Source: Stomatohabitans albus
GTDB lineage: Bacteria; Actinomycetota; Nitriliruptoria; Euzebyales; Euzebyaceae
Direction of reading: 5' to 3'
DNA: 64,000 bases
Assembly: GCF_036336025.1 (NCBI RefSeq)
Contig: NZ_JAYKKE010000001.1
Location: 749,790-813,789, forward strand
Made by a program: the position numbers and the translations under genes. Positions within the stretch are counted from its first letter, which is position 1. The number at the start of each line of letters is the position of its first letter. This document shows, piece by piece, positions 1 to 7,231 of the stretch. Below the pieces are notes generated by a model that did no database searches, was not told the DNA's origin, and was given only the letters and a program-made list of their open reading frames with translations.

Positions 1-2
1 CG

Positions 3-200
3 GCAGTACTATTCGCGCGTGGTGCCAATGTGACGAACCTACAATCGCGCATTTTGCCCGCCGATAAACCCATATATGTGATGGCCTTTGAGGTAAGCCT
101 GCCAGAGGGCACCGACGGGGAAGCTATCTGCGACATTATTCGAGATGCAATGCCAGGGGTTCAAGCAAGTGTTAACACACTGGAAAGGACACAGCTCTAA
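3..200 (+). CDS. ACT-domain protein (C-terminal end only)
   Basis: An open frame enters from the left edge and ends with TAA at 198-200. It gives about 65 residues, including NVTNLQSRI, PIYVMAFEVSLPEG and a closing LERTQL. The pattern (strand, helix, strand, then a short helix) and the phrase 'N-T-L-Q-x-R ... Y-x-M-x-x-E-V-x-L-P' match the C-terminal ACT domain of glycine-cleavage-regulator-like (GcvR-type) proteins found in actinobacteria. Its stop overlaps the ATG of the deformylase gene by one base (TAATG), so the two are likely co-transcribed and translationally coupled. The family call rests on a short fragment; the N-terminus lies outside the window. Confidence 0.6.
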   Translation, partial: AVLFARGANVTNLQSRILPADKPIYVMAFEVSLPEGTDGEAICDIIRDAMPGVQASVNTLERTQL

Positions 201-697
201 TGGCTGTCGTTCCTGTTGTTCAAGTTGGGCATCCCGTCTTACATCGTCCCACAGAGCCGTGCGGTGCGCCGATTCCTGAGCTCGCTCAAGACTTGATAGA
301 CACGATGCGCGTATCCCCAGGTTGTATTGGTCTTGCGGCAAATCAGATTGGGGTCAATAAACGCGCTTTTGTCGTTGACGTCAGCCAGCACTTCAAGGCA
401 AAGAAAGCAAACCACGGGCTAATCGTTCTTTTTGACCCCGAAATCGTTGATGTGGACGGTGACAAAGTCGAACGTGAAGGCTGTATGAGCGTGCCTGATT
501 TTACGGCCAACGTAAAGCGTTGGCGACGTATTGTGTTGCGTGGGATAGGGATCGATGGTGATGAAGTGTTGTTGAAGGCGAAAGGCTTTGAAAGCCGCGC
601 CCTGCAACACGAAATGGATCATCTGAACGGGAAGATTATTTTGGACCGCGTAGCCTCTCTCCGGTCAGATATTTTCCATCGGGTTACCTATCAATAA
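200..697 (+). CDS. def: Peptide deformylase
   Basis: Removes the formyl group from the N-terminal methionine of new proteins in the cytosol. At 165 aa it has the usual length and all three family motifs: GLAANQIG (residues 44-51), EGCMS (93-97, metal ligand Cys95) and QHEMDH (136-141, metal ligands His137 and His141, catalytic Glu138). The ATG at 200 overlaps the upstream stop by one base and is the natural start. The next gene begins 5 bases after this stop. The call is secure from the motifs. Confidence 0.96.
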   Translation: MAVVPVVQVGHPVLHRPTEPCGAPIPELAQDLIDTMRVSPGCIGLAANQIGVNKRAFVVDVSQHFKAKKANHGLIVLFDPEIVDVDGDKVEREGCMSVPDFTANVKRWRRIVLRGIGIDGDEVLLKAKGFESRALQHEMDHLNGKIILDRVASLRSDIFHRVTYQ

Positions 698-701
698 CAC
701 C

Positions 702-2708
702 ATGCCCCGACGCCAACGAACACTACGTACTCTCGTTTGGATACCCATTCTCATCGTGTTTGTTGTGGGTACGTTGCGAGTTGCCAGTCCACCGCCTGCC
801 ACCCTCTTACAGGGGCCAAATCGTGGAACACTGACCGTGGAGCCAGAGGCTCGGGGTAACTATGTGGTTGGTGAATACACCGTCTCATTAACCGAAACCA
901 ATATGACCATCATCCATCCCGACGCCCTTGCGGATGTGTGGAGTAGCCCGGTTGAAGAAGGTTTTTTGAGTGCAGCAACTGGTATTTCTCAAATCACCAC
1001 AACCGGCAATCTCGCTAGAGTCATTGAATCGTGGGAAGGGGAGCTGAGCGAACAAACCATTACCCGCACACGCTTCGATAGTCAAGGTGGTCTATGGACC
1101 TACGGTGAATTACGGCAACCGAAGGACCAGGGCAATGAGTCAATTGGGTGGCAGGCGCGGTGGCGAGAGAATCCAAGCTCGGGTGCTCTAGAAGTGCACG
1201 CAGAACTACTCTCATCTCGGCTCAATCGGATCGCCTTTTCAACGAAGATGGATACAGATGAGCATTTTTTTGGCGGTGGCCTTGCTTATACTCAACCCGA
1301 TCAAAAGGCAATTCTGGTATTGCCTAGATTCCAAGGTGTTGGCCGAGGAGATCAACCACTCACACTTATTGAAGATATTTTGAATGGTGAAGGGGGCAGC
1401 GTTGATACCTCTCAAGCACCCCTAGCACGAGTAACGACAGATGCCCCACGTACCCAGTGGGTAACAGGTGACACTCCTGTTGTGGTGGACGGCCGTAATA
1501 CCGGTCGACTATCAATGACCGCATGGTCAAATGAAATAACGTTAACGATGGCGAACCGTCGCACCCCAGCCCAACAAATTGGGCAACTCACCACGCTATT
1601 TGGCACGATGCGTAAATCACCAAGCTGGGCAAGTGATGGCCTCATTATCACCGATCCTGGAACAAGTAATGATGCGGTCCTTGCCCATGTAGATCAGTGG
1701 GTTAGCCACGGGAATAAACCCGGTGCAGTATTAGTTCGTGAACTACCGGGTGATGATCACGGCGAAGCTCTTCAAACGGCGTTGCATGAACGTGGCATTC
1801 GCCTCATCGCAACGGTAACGGTGGGGGCCAATCTTGATGGGTTCCACGTGGACGGTTTTATGGTTGAAGGCGCCGAATTGCTCCAACTGAAATCGGACTA
1901 TCGAGACGTGCTCCAACGCTGGACGAGTGCGTTGAACACCGCAACCGAACAGATAGATAAACCGGTGATCATGACCCAAGCGATCGTTGATGATTACATT
2001 CCGATTCCGATGTTCATCAATGTGGGCAATTTGAATGCAAACTTCAGCATCAATGATGGACTACCAACAGCGGTAAGTGCCATGGTAAACGGTGGTATTT
2101 CAGGATTAGCATTTACAAATGTGACCATTGGTGGCGATACCACCGTCAATCGCCCCTTCCTATTAGGTGGTATATTCCGCTCCCAAGAACACATTGCACG
2201 GTCGGCACAATTAGCCGTTTTCTCAGGGCAATACCGGACCGGGCTAGATACACCCACCTCAGGTATCCAACTGAGTGATGATGCGGTTTCACAGGCACAA
2301 ATCAATCGTTGGTTAAGTTTGCGCCGTGCCCTCACTCCGATACGTAATCACCTGAATGATGAGGCCCTCAAAGAGGGGATTCCACCCGTCCGCGAGACGA
2401 TACTGGTACAACCAGACGATCGGAGTTTTAACCCAGAAGCCCCATCATTCTTCTACGGCAACGACATCTATGTGGTTCCCGTTGTTACGGCTGGCCAGCG
2501 AGAAACCACCGTTGACCTGCCCCAAGGAAACTGGAGAAATGTGTGGACAGGTAAAACCCACTTGGTACGCCGAGGGGAACGCGGGCACCTCACCTTGCGG
2601 ACACCAATTGATCAGTTCCCCCTCTTTACCCGCGTAGGCACCTCATCAGATACGGTTGTCCAACGTTGGATTCAGCGGCACGGCCAACATATTGAAGCAG
2701 CCTCATAA
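702..2708 (+). CDS. GH31-like membrane-anchored protein, catalytic residues substituted
   Basis: 668 aa. Residues about 9-27 form one N-terminal membrane anchor, so the bulk is probably outside the cell. The middle and C-terminus follow the glycoside hydrolase family 31 layout: FFGGG near residue 190, a barrel segment ending in GGISGLAFTNVTIGG, and the C-terminal sandwich phrase YGNDIYVVPVV followed by LPQGNW and WTG. The usual catalytic phrases are altered. Where GH31 enzymes have VD.F..D.GE this protein has VDGFMVEGAE (Glu389 at the nucleophile position). Where the acid/base is in a G-D pair this protein has G-N (Asn443). It may be a binding protein or pseudoenzyme rather than a glucosidase. 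It follows def by 4 bases. Family fairly sure, function unknown. Confidence 0.7.
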   Translation: MPRRQRTLRTLVWIPILIVFVVGTLRVASPPPATLLQGPNRGTLTVEPEARGNYVVGEYTVSLTETNMTIIHPDALADVWSSPVEEGFLSAATGISQITTTGNLARVIESWEGELSEQTITRTRFDSQGGLWTYGELRQPKDQGNESIGWQARWRENPSSGALEVHAELLSSRLNRIAFSTKMDTDEHFFGGGLAYTQPDQKAILVLPRFQGVGRGDQPLTLIEDILNGEGGSVDTSQAPLARVTTDAPRTQWVTGDTPVVVDGRNTGRLSMTAWSNEITLTMANRRTPAQQIGQLTTLFGTMRKSPSWASDGLIITDPGTSNDAVLAHVDQWVSHGNKPGAVLVRELPGDDHGEALQTALHERGIRLIATVTVGANLDGFHVDGFMVEGAELLQLKSDYRDVLQRWTSALNTATEQIDKPVIMTQAIVDDYIPIPMFINVGNLNANFSINDGLPTAVSAMVNGGISGLAFTNVTIGGDTTVNRPFLLGGIFRSQEHIARSAQLAVFSGQYRTGLDTPTSGIQLSDDAVSQAQINRWLSLRRALTPIRNHLNDEALKEGIPPVRETILVQPDDRSFNPEAPSFFYGNDIYVVPVVTAGQRETTVDLPQGNWRNVWTGKTHLVRRGERGHLTLRTPIDQFPLFTRVGTSSDTVVQRWIQRHGQHIEAAS

Positions 2709-2730
2709 CGAAAGCATTGGCCACAAAGAC

Positions 2731-3546
2731 CTACGCCTCATCCTTTAATAACGCGGTGGCTTCCTCAACGAGGTAGTCATACCCCGCCAGCATCCAGCTT
2801 GTGCCTCCAGCTTCGACCATACGGGTAATTCCGCCGTTGGCCATCAATAAGGCAGCACCGGGCAGACGATCCCATTCGGGGGGTGTGCGACTTAACCACA
2901 AGTGGTGCCGTCCCCCGGCAATGGTGGCCATATCTACGCTTGACGACCCTGGTGATCGCCATAATGCGGCAGCAGAACAAACACGAGTCCAGGCCGCTAA
3001 TGTCTCAGGATTGGCCATGCCATCCACGTGGAGATAGGTCAAGACGCACGCCTTGGAGAGATTTGGGGCGTCAGCTGCGAGATGGGTGGGGTTCCCATTC
3101 ATCGTTGTCGGGAGTTGACCAGGAGCCCCAACCCATAATCGTTTGGTCATTGGCTCATAGACGGCACCAAGGGTGACGGCGTCATTATGGGCCTGGGGTG
3201 GCGCCTGCTGTGGAACAGGGCCACGTAATGCCAGCGCAGAGCACCAGTAGTCAGCACCAGTCACAAAGTTGTATGTGCCGTCCACTGGATCAATAACCCA
3301 TGTTCGGTCACTAGTACCCGTGTAGTTTGCGCCCTCTTCCCCCACGATGGAATCGTCAGGGCGTAAGGTTCTGATCGTCTCAACAACAAGCCGTTCTGCC
3401 GCTCGATCTGCTTCGGTGACGAGATCCGCTACGTTGGATTTCGAGCTCACATCTCGGAGCCCTTCTGCACGCATACTGGCGGCAAGTTCGCCAGCTTCTC
3501 GCACAAGACGTGCTGCGAGGTCAGCATCTTCATACAGGGTGGACAT
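2731..3546 (-). CDS. Inositol monophosphatase family protein
   Basis: Metal-dependent sugar/inositol phosphate phosphatase fold. Visible motifs are GEEG (about residues 70-73), DPVDGTYNF (about 87-95, the two metal-binding aspartates) and a C-terminal WDRLPGAALL in place of the usual WDxAAG. The length (271 aa) is normal. The first in-frame codon is a GTG, but the ATG one codon later lies at a better distance from the AAGGATG upstream, so I start at 3546. Possible substrates are myo-inositol-1-phosphate, histidinol phosphate or PAP; the sequence alone does not decide. It is followed on the same strand by nothing close; the MFS gene lies upstream. Confidence 0.88.
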   Translation of the reverse strand: MSTLYEDADLAARLVREAGELAASMRAEGLRDVSSKSNVADLVTEADRAAERLVVETIRTLRPDDSIVGEEGANYTGTSDRTWVIDPVDGTYNFVTGADYWCSALALRGPVPQQAPPQAHNDAVTLGAVYEPMTKRLWVGAPGQLPTTMNGNPTHLAADAPNLSKACVLTYLHVDGMANPETLAAWTRVCSAAALWRSPGSSSVDMATIAGGRHHLWLSRTPPEWDRLPGAALLMANGGITRMVEAGGTSWMLAGYDYLVEEATALLKDEA

Positions 3547-3594
3547 CACAACATCCTTCAGTTATAGGTCGATACTGAGTGCTCTACGCAAACC

Positions 3595-5151
3595 TTATCC
3601 ATCTTCAGGAGATACATCTTCACGTGGTGTAAATCCAATGGTTAAGACCATCACGATGGCAATACACAAGATACAAGACCCTGCGAGCAAGCTAATGCGA
3701 AATGACTCTCCAAAGGCCAATCGTGCGGCATGAATAAATGCTTGAGCATTAGGGGTCTGATCGGCCACACTGAGTGCCCCAGCCAGACTCGTTTTTGCCA
3801 GCGCCGTAGCTTCAGGGCTTAAGCCTCCGACCGGTACCTGCGCTCGATACACACTGGTTGCAATTGACCCAATTACCGCGACACCCAGGGCTGCCCCGAT
3901 TTCACGAACCGTGCCGTTGACGGCACTGCCGGCCCCGATGCGACTCGGTGGCAGGCTCTCTAAGACAACCGAAGTTGCTGGGCTACTTGCCCACGGCAAA
4001 CCCAACCCAATGAAAATCTGTGCGACGATAAATGGCCAGAAGGGGGCTTCGGGAGTCGTGAAGAAGGATGCAGTCGTTAATCCAAACACGACAAGAATCA
4101 TCCCCATCATGACCGCGATGCGTGTCCCAAAGAGATCTACCCACCGCGCCGAGAATTGAGCAAAGACCACCTGAACGATTGACAGCGTGATGCCGGCAAA
4201 TGCTGCTTCAAAGGGCGTCATGCCAAAGACATATTGGAATAGCTGGGTAGAGAGAAAGAACCAACCCATCAACGCAAAGAACATCAATGCGATCGAGAAG
4301 GACCCAACGGAAAAACGGCGGTCTCGGAACCACTCAACCTCAACAAGGGGGGTACTGGTATGACGGGATCGGAGCACGAATAACCCCCAAAGCACAAGAG
4401 CAATCACACCTGAACCCATGATTGCAGGATTGAAAAACCCATAAATGGGTAGCTCAATAATGCCAAATAGGGTGGACCATAGGGCCAGTACAACTAAAAC
4501 GGAGCCTATCCAGTCGATTGCGCGTGATTCGGGGTCTTTCGATTCAACCAGAAGAATGGATCCCAAGCCCAAGCCAACGAGGGCGATGGGGACATTCGCA
4601 AGAAAGATCGAGTTCCAGTCAAAGTACAGCAGTAACGAACCGCTCATTAACAGCCCAATACCAGCACCGGCACCCGCACATCCAGACCAGATTGCAACAG
4701 CTAGGTTCCGTTCACGCCCGACAAATGCAGTGGTAATCAAACTAAGTGTGGCTGGCATCACCAGGCCTGCCGCAACGCCCATCAGCCCGCGGATGACGAA
4801 AAGATGTTCGACACCTGTTGCAAATTGGGCGGCCAGTGACGTGATGGCGTAGATCGCCAATCCTATTAAGAGTGCACGCTTACGCCCAAACCGGTCTCCT
4901 ACAGCACCCATAGGCATCAGTGACCCAGCAAAGGCCATAATGAACACGTCAACAAGCCACTGCAGTTGGGTCTGGCTTGCCCCTAGCTGTCGAGCAATTG
5001 AGGGCAACCCCACGACAAGCCCGGCATTTGCCGCCACGACCAGGATGAGGTTTGTACACAAGACCAATAAAATCCACCAGCGTTTTGCATGAACCTCTGG
5101 TGGGATTGGTAACGGTGCGTTCGACTCCTTCACAGATGATTGGTCAGCCAC
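3595..5151 (-). CDS. MFS drug-efflux transporter, DHA2 (14-TM) family
   Basis: About 518 aa with many hydrophobic segments, consistent with 14 membrane helices. The loop GDRFGRKRALLIG between helices 2 and 3 is the MFS signature motif A, and motif C-like glycines follow (GCAGAGAGIG). This is the EmrB/QacA (DHA2) type, proton-driven export of drugs or metabolites across the inner membrane. The first GTG (5157) collides with the ribosome binding site; the GTG at 5151 sits 5 bases after AAGGAG and is the better start. The substrate cannot be told. Confidence 0.9.
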   Translation of the reverse strand: MADQSSVKESNAPLPIPPEVHAKRWWILLVLCTNLILVVAANAGLVVGLPSIARQLGASQTQLQWLVDVFIMAFAGSLMPMGAVGDRFGRKRALLIGLAIYAITSLAAQFATGVEHLFVIRGLMGVAAGLVMPATLSLITTAFVGRERNLAVAIWSGCAGAGAGIGLLMSGSLLLYFDWNSIFLANVPIALVGLGLGSILLVESKDPESRAIDWIGSVLVVLALWSTLFGIIELPIYGFFNPAIMGSGVIALVLWGLFVLRSRHTSTPLVEVEWFRDRRFSVGSFSIALMFFALMGWFFLSTQLFQYVFGMTPFEAAFAGITLSIVQVVFAQFSARWVDLFGTRIAVMMGMILVVFGLTTASFFTTPEAPFWPFIVAQIFIGLGLPWASSPATSVVLESLPPSRIGAGSAVNGTVREIGAALGVAVIGSIATSVYRAQVPVGGLSPEATALAKTSLAGALSVADQTPNAQAFIHAARLAFGESFRISLLAGSCILCIAIVMVLTIGFTPREDVSPEDG

Positions 5152-5224
5152 GCTCACTCCTTACACACGTTGAGTACACAAATTCTGCACGGGCAGAGGC
5201 AAGACGGCACATACTATTCAGGGG

Positions 5225-5455
5225 GTGCATACCCTCTGGGGCCAAGTGCCAACGCCGCTCCCTGTTCCCATTACACCGGTTGAACAGGTCACAACGTTGC
5301 CCGGCGATGTTGTGATGACCTGGACAGACACTGTACCTAAGGATGCTACGTACGCCCTTATTGCCTTCACGAGTTGGGCACTTGCCCTATTGGTCTATAC
5401 CTTTTGGCGGATTTTCCGTCATCGAGCTCAGCTCCAACATGGCAAAGGAGTCTAG
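5225..5455 (+). CDS. Small single-pass membrane protein, unknown
   Basis: 76 aa from a GTG preceded by CAGGGG. The centre (about residues 44-62, ALIAFTSWALALLVYTFW) is one membrane helix, followed by a basic tail RIFRHRAQ, so the C-terminus probably faces the cytosol. It ends 9 bases before the methyltransferase gene and is likely co-transcribed with it. An internal ATG at 5315 would give a shorter protein. No family recognised. Coding status rests on the convincing helix and the tight spacing. Confidence 0.5.
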   Translation: MHTLWGQVPTPLPVPITPVEQVTTLPGDVVMTWTDTVPKDATYALIAFTSWALALLVYTFWRIFRHRAQLQHGKGV

Positions 5456-5464
5456 GCTTGCGTT

Positions 5465-6085
5465 GTGGTTGATCAATACTCCCTCGCGTCCGCCCGGTCT
5501 TATGACGGGGTAGCTGGCGACTATTTAAACGGCTGGGCTGATAAACGCCCCCGAGGTATTGCACAGCGTTTTGCGCAACAAGCAGGACCCGAAGCGGTGG
5601 TCCTTGATGTTGCAAGCGGGCCAGGACTTGATGTCCGCCTCTTACGTGACATGGGTATTAAACCCGTCAGTGGTGATCTCAGTTTTGGGGTCATGCAAGT
5701 TGCTCAAACCCATCACCCCCGTGGTCTTCTGGCTTGTTGGGATTTTCAGCGTCTTCCGTTTGCGGATAATACGTTTGACGGCATTTGGGCACCCGGCGCA
5801 CTTCACCACCTACCACGCCGGGCATTTGTTCCAGTATTGAAAGAGTGGATGCGTGTTCAAGCACGTGGCCCCATTGTGCTTAGTGTTCCCGAAGGGGATG
5901 AAGATCTCGGACTGTACGAGGATCCTCCACTAGAAGACCCGATCCGGGCGAGTAAATGCACCCAAGATCAGCTTCAAGGCTTGCTTCTTTCCCTTGGGTA
6001 TGTAGGGGTTGAGGTCGAAGTCCGTCTTGATCCACGAGGAACCAATATGCGCTGGGTTCATGCCTGGGGTGTTGCCCCAACCTAG
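5465..6085 (+). CDS. Class I SAM-dependent methyltransferase
   Basis: 206 aa, GTG start. The SAM-binding glycine loop VLDVASGPGLD (about residues 44-54) and the acidic end of strand 2 (SGDLS) are visible, as is the later motif FADNTFDGIWAPGALHHL typical of the Methyltransf_11 group. The N-terminal SYDGVAGDYL resembles the cap of small-molecule methyltransferases. The substrate is unknown. The gene lies between a small membrane protein and dgt, with about 45 bases to the next start. Confidence 0.85.
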   Translation: MVDQYSLASARSYDGVAGDYLNGWADKRPRGIAQRFAQQAGPEAVVLDVASGPGLDVRLLRDMGIKPVSGDLSFGVMQVAQTHHPRGLLACWDFQRLPFADNTFDGIWAPGALHHLPRRAFVPVLKEWMRVQARGPIVLSVPEGDEDLGLYEDPPLEDPIRASKCTQDQLQGLLLSLGYVGVEVEVRLDPRGTNMRWVHAWGVAPT

Positions 6086-6131
6086 GTCGTGTACGCATTA
6101 GTACACCCATTGCCCTAGCTACCATTGATCC

Positions 6132-7178
6132 ATGTCTACTGCACGTCCTCCTATGCCTATGCCCATTAAACGAGTAGTGCGTGAGGCACGCGAAGAAGCT
6201 CAAGACTTGGCGATGAGTCCATTGGCAACGAGGGCATTTGGATCTGGTAACCGAGACCGTGCTGAGGACCCTGATCCCTATCGCACCTGTTTTGAACGTG
6301 ATCGTGACCGGATTGTCCACTCCCTCGCGTTTCGACGGCTAAAACATAAAACACAAGTATTTATTAATCCTGAGGGTGACCACACGATTACTCGTCTCAC
6401 TCATGTGCTTCAGGTTGCGCAAGTTGCTGAAGCCTTGGCCGCGGCGATGGGTCTCAATAGCGCCCTTGCTGAAGCGATGGCATTAGGCCATGACGTAGGA
6501 CACACCCCTTTTGGGCATGCTGGTGAGGATGCGCTGGATGCACGGCTAGAAGGTGGTTGGGTACATAGCTATCAAAGTGTGCGTATCTACGAAGTCTTAG
6601 AACCGTTGAACCTGTGTGCCGAGACCCGTGAAGGGATTGCCCGTCACCCTTGGAAAATCAACCCTCCCCCCATCACCCCTGAAGGGTGGTGTGTTCGCTA
6701 TGCGGACCGTATTGCCTATCTAGCCCATGATGTGATGGATGCGATGCGTGCTGGCATGATTCGTGCCCAAGATATTCCGACCTCAGTGACTGATGCGCTT
6801 GGTCAACCGGGCAGCAAATGGATTACCCGACTGATTCAAAGTGTTGTCGATTACTCGGTCAGTAATGGGCACGTAGAGATGGACCCCGCATGGTTTCCTA
6901 TTTTTGATGAACTCCGTGACTGGATGTTTGTGCATGTCTATAAATCCCCTGAACAAGAAAAGCAAGCACGTGCCGCTCATCGGGTTATTAACGACCTCTT
7001 TGATTTCTATTTAGCTCACCCCGATAAGTTGCCTGAGCGGTACAGAGATCGCAGTGCCAGCCTGGATATTCAGGTAGCTGATCATGTGGCTGGTATGACT
7101 GACCGATACGCCCTTCAGGTCCATGATCAATTGTTTAGGCCACGTCTATTTGACCAACCCCATAGTGGTCTTACATAG
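6132..7178 (+). CDS. dgt: dGTP triphosphohydrolase-like HD-domain protein
   Basis: Hydrolyses dNTPs (usually dGTP) to the nucleoside and triphosphate. 348 aa. The HD metal site is clear: FRRLKHKTQVF with the first His (near residue 74), HDVGHTPFGHAGE (about 120-132), and later YADRIAYLAHD carrying the last ligand. This is the deoxyguanosinetriphosphate triphosphohydrolase-like form common next to dnaG or topA in actinobacteria. In this window it precedes topA by 50 bases and joins tmk and dcd as a nucleotide-pool gene. Confidence 0.92.
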   Translation: MSTARPPMPMPIKRVVREAREEAQDLAMSPLATRAFGSGNRDRAEDPDPYRTCFERDRDRIVHSLAFRRLKHKTQVFINPEGDHTITRLTHVLQVAQVAEALAAAMGLNSALAEAMALGHDVGHTPFGHAGEDALDARLEGGWVHSYQSVRIYEVLEPLNLCAETREGIARHPWKINPPPITPEGWCVRYADRIAYLAHDVMDAMRAGMIRAQDIPTSVTDALGQPGSKWITRLIQSVVDYSVSNGHVEMDPAWFPIFDELRDWMFVHVYKSPEQEKQARAAHRVINDLFDFYLAHPDKLPERYRDRSASLDIQVADHVAGMTDRYALQVHDQLFRPRLFDQPHSGLT

Positions 7179-7231
7179 TCTTGCCTTTAGTGTTGTATCT
7201 CCAGCTTCAAAATTAAGCGCAGGAATGAGTG

